Source: Icerya purchasi (taxonomy: Eukaryota > Arthropoda > Insecta > Hemiptera > Monophlebidae). Taken from it: DNA of 64,000 nucleotides. A model generated the notes under the pieces. It did no database searches. It saw nothing but the letters and a program-made list of their open reading frames with translations, and was not told where the DNA came from. Shown here piece by piece: positions 34,301 to 44,910 of this stretch. Location: positions 43,100,685-43,164,684 of the forward strand of contig CM077115.1 of NCBI GenBank assembly GCA_039619475.1, in the 5' to 3' direction. The translations under genes were made by a program, and so were the position numbers. How positions within the stretch are numbered: position 1 is the first letter of the stretch; every line of letters begins with the position of its first letter.

Positions 34301-35933
34301 GTAAATTATAGTTAAATTTTTAAACGTGTTATTATAACGATTTAAAGTCTAAATTGTATTATTTTTCATATAATTAAACGCTAATGCATTATGTTCCGGT
34401 TATAAATTGCTTACTGGCATTAATTACCGTTAACAACAACAGCAATAAACAACGGCTACATTGAATTACTGCTTTTGACCGAATTATTTTCAAATTTAAA
34501 TATGATTATACCCATACTGATTAAGGAAAATAATTTACCCTATAACCAGATTTAATTTTAAAAAGTAAAAATGATTTAATAATTGCAAAACTTAAATGCT
34601 ATACACAGATTTGAATAACGCACAAATAAATAATGATTAATTTATTCGTTATTCGACATTAATCATTATTCGTCAATAATACGTTAATCATTATTCTTCG
34701 TCAATTATACATTAACCATTATTCGTTATTCATTATTTAATAATTATTCATAAACTTAGTTTAATCAACATATACATTTTGCTATAAACCACCAGCAAAC
34801 TTAAAAAAATTAAAAATACAATTTTCAATTATATGTTTTCAAAATATTTTTAATAAAAATGTGAAATTAAAATAAATAATATAGAAAATTGCCAAAAAAA
34901 ATTTTTAAATTAAAAAATAATATTTAGCATCTTTTTTTAATGCTTTGAATCATTAAGTGTATTTTACTTATACTGCTTAGAATATTATAAGTTTTTATTA
35001 ATTAAAATGTTTAATTGGCTATTAAAAAATATGAATATTAAAATTAATTTATATTAGTTATCCTTTTTATATTAGCGATTTATAACCATCATAATGTGAT
35101 CCTAGGTTTCTTGTTCTCAATTTTAAAAAATCATAAAAATATAGAAAAAAATAAATATAATCTTAATTTTTCAAATAAAAATTAAAATATATACGAAATA
35201 TGCTTTTCATATATAACTAATTTAATTTTTTATAGATCACTAATAACAGTGAAAAGTATATTTAGTGAAATGTACAGTTAAAACTAACATAAAAGGTTTT
35301 TTTTTTTGTTTTTGTTTTCCCTATTCCTAATAACTTTAGGTAGGACTGTTTATTTGTTTAATTTACAATGTTTACTATAATGTTCATTACAGGCACTATC
35401 CAATTAAGTACATAAAAAAAAAAAAAAGAAAGAAAAAAATGGTCGTCAATATTAGATTATTAAAAAAACATTTTATACGCATTAATATTAATTGATATTT
35501 GAAATAATGATCAACGTATGATTGACGAATAACGAATAATGATCGATTTAATCATTACTCATGCGTATAAATAACGAATAACGAATAATAATCATGCATT
35601 TTGTGAATAATGATTAACGAATAACGAATAATTTTGTTATTCTGATTATTATTCAATAAATTATTATTCGAATAATGTCCAACACTGATTAGAAGTACAT
35701 CTTACATTCATTCATAATATGAAATTAAATTGCAATATATGTATACATTTATGATATCTGTTATTACCCAAGATAGCTAAATACTTCTCAGAGTCTGGCA
35801 AACGTTGGTATTCATTTGCATTGAAATTATCCTCAAAGTGTAAACCTTTAACGTGACAAACTGAATCATTGGAATTTCCAGTTACACTACCGACAGGACC
35901 ACATAACCAGGCATCTTTATCGAGCACACCCAT
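31351..35933 (-). CDS. CCDC32: CCDC32-like protein, 2 exons, 150 aa
   Basis: Exons are 35933-35768 and 31637-31351, with a GT-AG intron of 4.1 kb. The junction codon GAA creates YLAILENKLRKLK across the splice, which is the conserved core of vertebrate CCDC32 (DSExYLAxLExKLRxxK). It is followed by a SKEKEDLIGSVENARNFYMK helix corresponding to the LxxAKxxxWDRFL region. CCDC32 is known as an AP-2 adaptor assembly factor acting in clathrin-mediated endocytosis. The acidic or mixed N-terminus is otherwise weakly conserved. The start is supported by an in-frame TAA 6 nt upstream. The stop TAA is 67 bp before the sepiapterin reductase ATG, with no canonical AATAAA between them. The intron carries LINE, hAT-like and AT-satellite material. 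The family call rests on the core motif and exon structure. Confidence 0.8.
31790..32030 (+). pseudogene. LINE C-terminal tail fragment
   Basis: The frame reads WCDHVVRGEDRW, then GKRASGQ, and ends with KLREAFVQQWTDNG before a stop. This matches the extreme C-terminus of many LINE RT proteins (GHVxR... GRP... LGEAYVQQWTDNG). It lies in the CCDC32 intron on the opposite strand. Confidence 0.6.
32890..33425 (+). pseudogene. hAT transposase / ZMYM1-like N-terminal fragment
   Basis: Frame pieces read NYDYFKIPSSENFSLPTRF near 33113-33170, then KKWLYSEEEQSVYGK, and FRHRYTRIEEHERSNEHDFS near 33290-33350. This follows the order of the TTF-type zinc-finger segment of ZMYM1-like hAT proteins (WL.YS...FC..C, then NWRHA..R...HE.S..H). 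The zinc-binding cysteines are largely lost, and frames change. The catalytic domain is not present. Confidence 0.4.
33617..34087. mobile_element. hAT-like non-autonomous element (471 bp)
   Basis: The left end CAGTGGCATGCCA and the right end, read on the opposite strand, CAGTGGCGTGTCA form a 13-bp TIR with two mismatches. The flanking octamers TTTCATAT (33609-33616) and CTTCATAT (34088-34095) match at 7 of 8, as expected for an 8-bp hAT target duplication. Internally it carries a poly(G) run and no transposase. Confidence 0.75.
34608..35691. mobile_element. AT-rich element with inverted tandem subterminal repeats
   Basis: At 34612-34745 the motif TAATCATTATTCGTTATTC and variants repeat several times. 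At 35505-35680 the inverse GAATAACGAATAATGAT repeats several times. The right end reads GTCCAACACTG, the complement of CAGTGTTGGAC, a terminus common in hAT elements. The left end CAGATTTGAATAACG is a poor match, and no clear target duplication was found, so the boundaries are approximate. It lies in the CCDC32 intron just after its first exon. Confidence 0.45.
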
Positions 35934-36380
35934 TATTTAATGATAGAAGTTATCTTTTACCTTTCTTTATTTACACTACACAAACAGCTAACGTTCGTCA
36001 TTCGATATCGCTTGACCGAATGTAGCCCGATTCTGAGTATAAGTTTACAGTATTGATAATCGAACGGAAAGATTTCAACTGTGCAATTACAGTGTCCTTA
36101 AGTGGAAATTTAATGATTTCTTTATTATGCATATTATGAAACGAAATATTTTAAAAATATTACATATTAATCCTATATTTATAATACAACTTAAAATAAA
36201 AATGTTCACATATTATTGAAGTACAAAGCAATTTACAACGGACAATTTTCTGTTAGATCTATTGTTTGACAGAGATATAATCTTTGATTTTTTTAATATT
36301 TGTTTATTACATGTATTATATTCAAAAATAATTTGTTCCTCGATTTAATTTCTCAAAATATTTTAAGTTAAAAAATACAG
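35934..36380. other. Upstream region of the CCDC32-like gene
   Basis: This contains the presumed promoter and 5' UTR of the minus-strand gene starting at 35933. There is a less AT-rich patch at 35990-36070, but I recognise no specific promoter element. Confidence 0.35.
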
Positions 36381-36384
36381 TTCC

Positions 36385-36935
36385 TTAGGGAGAGCGCCCA
36401 CCTAAGCGATACGATTCCGATACGACAGCGATTTTAAATCGTAAGCGATAGCAACACGATTCCGATACGACGTAACGCCCACTGAAGCAACGTGATTTAT
36501 CCGCTGGAGAAGCAACTTAATTTATGATGTGGTGTGATAGCGCAAAAAATGTCATGTTTTTCTTCGTTTTCCTGTTCTTTTTTTTAGTGAAAAAGCAATG
36601 TATCGTTAGTAAATCTTAACAATTTAAATCAAAAAAGAAAACAACGTTATTGAGTACATTCATTTTTTCAAAAGAGTAACAAAATAAACGCTTTAATGTT
36701 TATAAAAAACTGAATATATACTCGGAAAAGTTCTAAAGTTTTTATGGAATGAATAAGGAAACGTTTAATTGGTTAGTAGAGAAAATTGGCCAAAAATTGT
36801 AATTGCAATTAAAACGTATAACGGAATCTTTGAAATGTTCCAAGTGTTTTATACAATTCGCTTCGCCAGTTATGTGGAGTTAATACAAATATGTATGTGG
36901 AGGCAATACACTAAACTTTGAAATACTGTTACCTA
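36385..36935 (+). pseudogene. PIF/Harbinger-like DNA transposon remnant
   Basis: The left end reads GGGAGAGCGCCCACC after TTA, consistent with a Harbinger-type terminus and TWA target. A 16-bp block ACGATTCCGATACGAC occurs twice (about 36409 and 36453). Near 36745-36800 a frame reads FYGMNKETFNWLVEKIGQKL, matching the conserved FRMxxxTFxxLxxxIxPxL segment of Harbinger nucleases. It soon hits stops, and the catalytic core is absent. Confidence 0.5.
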
Positions 36936-36954
36936 AATGGTAAAAAAAAACAAA

Positions 36955-38410
36955 AGGATGAATCAATTTTTGAATGTATTAATGAAATTTATTGAGAATA
37001 AAATGTTCGACCGTTTTATCAAACTGGATAAAAACAAATATACTACAAAAGCAGATTGTATTGATAAAAGCCATTTTTTTTTTTTGCTGTCAATATGAAG
37101 GATATATCTAAAGACGTCGCCAGTCAATGACGGGGGGGGGGGTAAAGATGATAGAAAGAGGATATAAGTTATAGGAAAAAAAAAAAATTATAATTTGTGA
37201 AGGCTTAATATTTTATTAAAGAAGAATAAAATCTTAATTAAAACATAATTTCCATGGGTTTCTGGCAAATTGTTCTAATACTTTATTATAAAAATCTTTC
37301 AAATTGTCTGTAATTACTTATCATGGCCAGTTGATTAAAAAGTTTCAAAGCTCCAGGGAAGGAAATGCCGACGCCCATGGATATATCGTTGTTTGTTAAA
37401 CAAACTCCGAACGTTTGTAAAATTAATTCATCAACCGAAATGAGTATCTGTTATGAAATTTCTAAAATTAAAGAGACATGTGATATTGAAAACTGTAAAC
37501 ACAGATGCCGACAATGCGATATTTGCATTCACATTTATTCTTGTGAGTGTCCCGATCATATAATACGAATGAATATATGTAAACATATTCATTTTGTTGC
37601 TATGTTTCTGGCAGATACCAGTTTAACGAAACAACAGGTACAAGTCAACTGTACGGAAGATTTTAAAATGATGCAGAAAGCCTTACTTAAACAAGACAAA
37701 GGACAGAATACCAATGAGCAAGAAAAAAAATCAGTGATTGAAATGTTGCACATTGCAGCTGGAATGATAGCTGCAGTGGCGTAGCTTGCCTTGGACGGGC
37801 CCTATATCAAAATTTGTTGGGGGGCCCTAACAAAGTGTAAAGATTTTTCACAAAAGAGACAAAAACGCTCGCATTATATTAAAATAATTATTTATTGATT
37901 ATAAGTTATTACTTGCAATAAATGCTCCTAGGAGCTAAGTTACAATTCAATCCAAACAATTCCACTTCAATCAAATATTCACTTTTCTTGCCTTTTTCTC
38001 CCGACAAACTTATTTATTAAATTATCCATAGATGAAGACGATTTCTGCTTTTCTAGAGAATACGACCCTACTTCTCAATAACTGATAACGAATTGTAGGA
38101 ACATAGACGAATGAGTGCGATTTTATTTAGTCATATATCTCAATTCTGAAAGGCATACTACATTTTTACGAATTTTTGTTCGCACACGTTCGGGGCCCCG
38201 TATCATTGATACGGCTAATACGGCGGTAGCTAGGCCCCTGAATAACTAAAGGTGACTATTCCGAGGAAGATATCAGTTCTATCAAGTAAAAAGTTAAAAT
38301 ATTTTAGAAGACCTTCTGAAGGGTGAAAAAAGAAAACTTATAAAGCCTGTTTATCCAATTTCCAAGGAACCATCAAACAACAATGTTGGACAACAAATGA
38401 GGCTGTTTCC
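36955..38410 (+). pseudogene. SWIM zinc-finger protein gene, TE-like, split by a MITE
   Basis: A helical segment LNVLMKFIENKMFDRFIKLD is at 36975-37040. An open frame at 37365-37784 follows, containing CKHRCRQCDICIHIYSCECP and continuing to NICKHIHFV. CxC followed by CxH (CECP...NICKH) is a SWIM zinc-binding motif, usually a DNA or protein-binding module in MULE-type transposases and their relatives. The frame ends inside a hAT-like element that begins at 37774. After that element, 38283-38345 resumes a plausible tail (LKYFRRPSEG). The reading frame beyond the insertion is not open. Identity beyond SWIM-containing is uncertain. Confidence 0.5.
37774..38240. mobile_element. hAT-like non-autonomous element inside the SWIM pseudogene
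   Basis: The left end CAGTGGCGTAGCTTGCC and the right end, on the opposite strand, CAGGGGCCTAGCTACCG form a degenerate TIR. The flanking octamers GATAGCTG and AATAACTA agree at 5 of 8. There is no internal coding capacity. GC-rich GGGGGGCCC blocks lie near both ends. Confidence 0.55.
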
Positions 38411-38507
38411 ATAAAAAAAAAAAAATCGACAATCAACATCAGCAGATGTATATTTGCCTAGTGGTATATCAGAAAAACAAGAGATAAAAAAAGGCGATGT
38501 CCAGCAT

Positions 38508-38590
38508 TAATAATAATGAACGAGAAATAATGATTGTTCATGATGGTAATGATCACATTTATTAATTTCTCGTTTATTACTATTATTACA
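38508..38590. repeat. Short imperfect inverted repeat
   Basis: TAATAATGAACGAGAAATAA on the left pairs with AATTTCTCGTTTATTACTA on the right across about 40 bp. It may be a small fold-back or a terminus of an unrecognised element. Confidence 0.4.
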
Positions 38591-38681
38591 TGGTTATACT
38601 AATTAAATATTTATATGGCTATCATAATCATCTTCGAACCGTCTCACCCCGTACAGGGGAATCGTGATCATGATCTATCGA

Positions 38682-38891
38682 TCAGGCTGCGCCAACAATT
38701 CCGATTCCTTGCGATGTGTACACAATCCTGAAAAAGGTACAGCCAGCAGCTTTGTACACCGTGTCCGACCATTTAATTGGCGCACGATTTCGACCTCTTC
38801 TTCCGTTGACTTTTCCTTGGATGAGCAGCGTTTCCAAATTGTCCGCTCTGATCACATGACCAACATACCGCAGTATCCTGCAGAGCACCAC
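38682..38891 (-). pseudogene. LINE C-terminal fragment (minus strand)
   Basis: The frame reads VLCRILRYVGHVIRADNLET, then GKVNGRRGRNRAPIKWSDTV. This follows the xxxGHVxR......GKxxGxRxRGRxxxxWxD block near the end of many LINE RT proteins. The terminal part is lost. It is isolated, with no adjacent RT domain. Confidence 0.6.
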
Positions 38892-39949
38892 AGATGATAG
38901 CCTCTTCGGGTTATGTGCTCTTATAGCACAATATTTTCGTCTTTCCGAAATAATTTCGAAGTCTAGAGCAATACCGCGATAGATTTTTATGCGAAACCAC
39001 GATCAAATCGAGCAGGATTTTTTCTGTCAACGGTACTTCGCATCAAGTACTTCTGTGTCAGTCTCTACGTTTATTTTATATCGCATATATATTTCTGTTT
39101 CTCTGGCCTTATCGCTAGCGTCTGTCTGGCGTTACTCCGTTTTCGGCTCCCGTTATCCTTGAAATATGCTCAAAACGCGCTCACTAATATCTATCATTTT
39201 TATTGTTTACCTTTTATATGTATATGTTCACACATGTAGTATGCATATTCACTTCATGGTTATATTTGATTACATATATGCGAGATTGCGACACCGTAAT
39301 GATATGTTCATCGTTTCTTGTTTTTTGTTTTTCTTTCATGACTTCCGCTAATCGTTTCGCCGGCCGATTATTATTTATTTTTAGCTCTTACATGTCTTGT
39401 CTATATTATAAGCTGCACTGTCATTACTATTAATTTTCTGTTCATTTTCTTTTTTTTTTAATCGCGCTTGTAAAATAGAGTAAATACTTCTTTTGTTTTT
39501 TTATAGTTTTCCATTATTTCTTTGTTCCAAAATGAACATCATTAAAAACAATTACAAACTGATATACAATATATGTACATGGTGGCTAAATAAACGTTTG
39601 AAATTGAACGAGTTTTACTCTTGAAACATAATCGTTAATGTTCAAAATTCATTCATCATTTTCCTTAAATGTTATTAACTAAAGTATTTTGTTTATAAAC
39701 TATATTTAGTATTTTGTTTTTTTTTTGAAAAATATATGTATGTATTTATTATTTTTTACATACGAAACTTTCGTCAAGCTAAAACGCTTGTCAACGAATT
39801 ATTATCCTATTGAACACTTTACCATCTTAAATTAACTTATACACATATACATATAATCGTGTAATATTTACTAGTCTTAATCTATCTTTTTACTTATCAA
39901 TACACTTAATAATCTATTTCTATCTTCTATATTCAAAGTTTTTTTTTAC

Positions 39950-41880
39950 AGTTTTTTTGTTGCGCCTTGTCATTTTATTTTTAATGTTTATTATTTTTTT
40001 TATATTTTCTTCTTCCTGAAGCCATTCCTTTATTTTCCTTTCCCCTATTTTTTCCTTCTCTATTATTTCTTTGGGTATTTTATTCAACATCTGAGTTATA
40101 ATATATTTATCCGTTTGCTAATCTATGTTCTTGCTAACGGCAATTGGTACGAAAGTTTTTCCCTCAACTCGTATTCTGTGTTTATTCTTTCTTCCAGTTC
40201 AATTTTCTTTTCTGCTGATATGTACTCCCATATCTTCAGTAATAAGTACATTCCTCTTATGCTCATTACGTTTTTTTTTTAATTATTTCACTTTTAATTT
40301 CTCCCTTTAAGGATTTAGTATTAATTTCAAGCATTTAATTTGCAGTTTATTTATTTCCCTCAAGTATGCTTTTCTCGCCGTTCCCCATGCCTGAATTCCA
40401 TATCTGATCCTCGACTCTACTAGCGCATAATAAACTACTTTTAATGTTTCATTTGTTGCATATTTCTTTCAGAGGTATATATAAAGCTGGTAAAACTGCT
40501 CTTATTTTCTTTGCAATGTATTCCATATGTATGTCCCATCTTAAGTGTTGGTCCATCATTACTGCCCAAAAATATTTATACTGCGTTACTATGTCTAACT
40601 TTTGACAGTTTTTCATTTCGCATTCGCGTCTTTCCACCATTGAGTGTACACATTCATTTGAGTGCATTATTATATTTGGACAATACAAATCAGAGCTGTC
40701 TCTTTTCATACATAGTACCATTAGTCTTTTTTACATTTATTCTTAGACTTTTATCGTGTGCCCATTTACTTATTGTTATTAGATCTTTTTTCATCCTTAT
40801 TTCTGCCTCTTTAACATCTTTATGTGACGTAACTATTGCTATATCATCCGCGTACGAGACTACCTCATTGTAACTTAATTTCTTATATAGACCATTTGTA
40901 TATATAATAAACAGTATTGGCGCTAAGTTGCTACCCTGCGGTACTCCTACATCCATCTCCTCTTTTTCACTTTGCACATTTAAGATATTTACGCATGTTT
41001 TCCTCTGTGTTAAATAACTTTGAACCCATTTTTTCAAACTATTCGTTATTCCCATTTCCTCTAATGCGTTTATGATTATTTTATGATCAACCGTTTCAAA
41101 TGCTCTAGTAAGATCTATAAACGTTATCAACACCTTCTTTCCCTCTTCAAAGCTATTTCTTATTTTTTCAGTAAGCTCGCCGATTGTTTTCGATGTGGAT
41201 TTTCCTTTTTGAAATCCGTATTGTGTTTTGTCAATTATCCTATTTTCTTGTAGGTACTTCGTTAGATTATTTGCTACGTACTTTTCTAATATTGTTGCAA
41301 TTACATTGCTTACAGCAATTGGCCTCTATATAGTTTTCATATTCACCGTGTTTCCCTTTTTTATATATTGGTCTCGTTTTCGATATTTTTAACCAATTTG
41401 GTATTTTCCCTTCTTTTAACGTCTGATTAATTAGCTTAGTAATTTCCTTCACTATATATATTTTTACTGTTTTTAAATTTTTTATTCTTCTTATTCCATC
41501 GATCCGGTGGCCTCTGTTTCCTTTAATCCATCAATTATTTCCCCCACCTGTTCTACGTTTGCTGTAGGTAAGTACATGTTTATTTTTACTTCATCTTCTT
41601 CTCTTTTTTCTAATAGCACTTTATTACATTTGTGTTCTAGTTTTTTTACGCCATTTTTGAATTCTTTACTGAATTTGTCTGCAATTTTTCTTGCTTCTTG
41701 TCCCTTGCCAAAAAAGTATTTATTTATGGTTTCAACTACTCCTAGTCTCTTTCGTTTTCCCTATAATCTTGTTTATATTTAACCAAGTTTTCCTGATATC
41801 CTCCTGTGCTACTTTAAAACTTTTCCCGACAAACATGTTTTTTTGCCGTCTTATTTCTGCATTCATCTTGAATCACAATA
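39950..41880 (-). pseudogene. Jockey/CR1-like LINE ORF2 fragment
   Basis: Read on the minus strand from about 41790 down to 39950. The linker and fingers include LINQTLKEGKIPNWLKISKT and RPIYKKGKHGEYENY (41450-41340). Motif A is FIDLTRAFETVDHKI (near 41125-41080), then GVPQGSNLAPILFIIY (near 40950), then the catalytic YADDIAIV (near 40860) and a palm-to-thumb segment. The last recognisable block is VYYALVESRIRYGIQAWGTA (near 40440-40380). Frameshifts occur around 40700 and 41330. No endonuclease domain remains. YADD is intact, but the gene is broken. Confidence 0.8.
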
Positions 41881-43210
41881 TTATTCTTAAAATCGGTGAT
41901 GTTAAACTCACTTTCTCAACCGAACCTGCATATAGAAATAAACTGCTAATTCGTATTAAATATATGAAATTAAAATTATGATGCGTTCTGGTAGGAATTA
42001 CGACTTCAGAGTTTACAGGTAATATTGAAAAATATAACGTTACGAAAAAAAAAAATTTTCCGTGATTAATGAACTGTTTTTTAAAATGTGAATAAGTAAA
42101 TTTTTATCTGAATTAAACATTGATAGGCCAGACTTGAAAACGAGAACAATGGAAAAAAACTAGTAACTTTACAGAATAAGTTTATTTGATTTTATTAAAA
42201 AATTCTTGAATCCATTGAAGAAACGTTACTTGTAAAATCTGATTATTCATTTATTTATACTATGTTCATTAAACGTGTTTTTCTGCAGTTATTTATGTTA
42301 TAAAAATATAAGATTTTTAAATAACCCGTATTAGGTACTTGAAATTTATAATTGTTGATTATAAACACACATTTCGTTTGGGTTTTGTAATAGAATGTGC
42401 AAGTGTGTAATGATAAAAGTTAAACGGCTGAGATGTTACATCAGTACGAAAAACGGTATTTTTTCAATTCTATTAATTTTATACTCTAAATCATATTTAA
42501 AATTTTAAATACCTGAACTTTAAAAATAAGCAGATTTTGTTTTTCTCTTTTTTCATATATTTATGAAGGTATTACAACATATGAAATCACATGTTCTTAT
42601 AGAAATTATTTAAATATCATTAATTTTTTATTTTTCCAAATAAGTTATCTATTTACCAAACTTTTTTTTCGAGCAAATAGTTTCGATCACCTTTTAGTAA
42701 GTCCGTAATAAATTTAATTTTGCTACATCTAAAAATAATTTTCTTTGGATGGTTTTAGAATATTACTTTTTGTAAAATGTTTAAATTTTCTTTGTAAATA
42801 AAAAAAAAATCGTGAAATTTTGACCATTTGTAGAGATTAATGGAAATTTCAATTTGTAAATTCATAAAAAAAAAAACCTTTAAACGTATTTTAAACTATA
42901 TAAAATTTCAATTTAAAAAAACATCTGAATTTGAATTCTTGTTGATTTTTCATGTGAAATCAACTATAAGCACTTCGAATTTCGAACGTCAAACTAAAAA
43001 ATCAAATAAAGTAAATACAAGTAATAATTATTTATCTAAAATTTTATAGTAGTTTTTGTTTTTATTTTACGTTATTATGGGGTATATGTTCTAAAATACA
43101 CTATACAAGGTGTGAAATAAAAAGTATTTCATAGTTGTTTAATGATTTTATTCCAATGTAACTGCTTATTGATCAAACTAAAACCGCTCGGCGAATTAGA
43201 AATATAACAC
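41880..43210. other. AT-rich intergenic sequence, no gene recognised
   Basis: No conserved protein segment, RNA or clear repeat was recognised. The open frames follow A/T composition. Confidence 0.4.
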
Positions 43211-43213
43211 TGA

Positions 43214-43857
43214 CACGGGCTGATCCAGACATTTTGAGGAGGGGAAATTATATAATTACGTAATATTTTATACGATAGATAGTAAATTTGAGAAATACCT
43301 TGTTTCATAAAAAAAATCAAACAGCGACCTTTTTAGAAATTTAAAAATGTTTTAAAAATACATGACTATTACAGTTTAATTTATGTAAATTTTGTTTTAT
43401 TTTTAGGTGAAAAATAAAAAAATTATAAAATTGTGGCTAAAATGGTATTTTAGAATTTGAATAGTAAATTACTAGAAAAAATTACTTTTTATTAGACTTT
43501 AATCATTTTTTATTTTTGTTAGTAATGCGATCTGAATTGTTTATTCGTGAACAAGTAAAACAAATATATATGTATATATTTCTCATTGAACTATTTTCAT
43601 TTAACTGCGAAATAAAAATTAAAAATAAATAAAAAATACAAAATATCGACGACAGTTGCATTTAAAACAGAATAAAAACGTAACATTAATACTTCTACGA
43701 GAAAACAGTATTAAATATTAGTTATAATTAAATCCATAGGTATAGCATTTATACAAATTTTTTATAATACAGAAACTCCATGTTCCTGTATTGTAAAAAA
43801 ATTTTTCATCGAGGATTTGGTTTTTTTGGCGTGGAAATGCCCCCCTCCAACGCCACG
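43214..43857 (+). repeat. About 640-bp interspersed repeat, copy 2
   Basis: Direct-orientation relative of 18617-19240 sharing TAATTACGTAATATTTTATA, ACCTTGTTTCATAAAAAAAA-type and AAATTATAAAATTGTGGCTA blocks in order. It starts CACGGGCTGATCCAG, matching CAAGGGCGGATCCGG of copy 1. No target duplication was evident. Confidence 0.5.
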
Positions 43858-44159
43858 TGAATTCGTCTTTGACTTTGACCTGCTTTTTGCCGAAGAAATT
43901 GATTAGCGATCCACTTTGCCTAATTCGCTGGACGCTGTCTTATAAGAAGCTTCTAGGAAAACAGCTTATGCTAATTACAGACGATCCGTAACTATACAAG
44001 TTTAAATTTCTTTCGGGAAATTTGGCTCAGGAAATATGTCATTCATAAGTAAAACAAAAAAATATCGGTAAATTTACAAAGGAAACTGATCTTCTTTAAA
44101 AAGAAGAATTATCGGAAAACAAAAATTGTAATATTTTAAAATAGCTTATCATAGTAGTG

Positions 44160-44910
44160 TTCAGGGCCATATTTAACCCAAAATTTCGGGGGGGGGGCTG
44201 CAAAGCCATGTCCAGGGGGCGGGGAGATCCCCCATTAGAATTTAAATAGTTATTATAAATACACAAAAATCTGAAAAAAATCAAAAATTTAAAATAAATA
44301 TTGATGATTTTTTAGGGTGTTCTTTCCTTTAAAAAAAGAAAAGAAAAAATATGCTCCGTGTATTTAGGTACTTCATTAATATTTTATGCAAAATTTTTAT
44401 TTCAAGTATAATCAATAACATATATAATTTTTATTAATGTTTAAACGTTAATTCATTTATATGAATTATTAATATATAAATCAAAATGATGGAAATTATT
44501 AATAGTATGAACATTAGTGAAATATATATTGTTATTTATAAAGTAAATATGCGAAGAAAATTTTCAACATTTTGGGCACGGTTCTGGTATATGTGTGTGT
44601 GTGTATGTGTCCGCGCGCATGAATATATTTACCTATTTATAAATAGTACACTAAAGCATTGTAGTCAATTATTGCATATGCAATATTTGAACACTACAAT
44701 ATCAACAAATAAAAAATAGTTGTTTCCATAGAATTTACAAAAATTTCAACTTTCTTTTCTTTTGTTAAAAATTTGAAAAGAAATAAACTTATTCTGAATT
44801 TCGATCTATTTAATTCAAGCAGTTATTATTTCGCTGGCATTTCGGGCGGGGGCGGGGGGCGGGGGGGGGGGGGGGGTTGAACCCTGAAAACCCTCCTCAG
44901 ATACGTCCCC
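44160..44910. repeat. Region with two G-rich repeat scraps
   Basis: CAGGGCCATATTTAACCC followed by a poly(G) run and GGGGGCGGGGAGATCCCCC lies at 44163-44234. A longer G-rich tract with C and T interruptions lies at about 44840-44885. They resemble the G-rich interior of the hAT-like MITE at 33617. (TG)n is near 44592-44612. Nothing coding was recognised. Confidence 0.3.
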
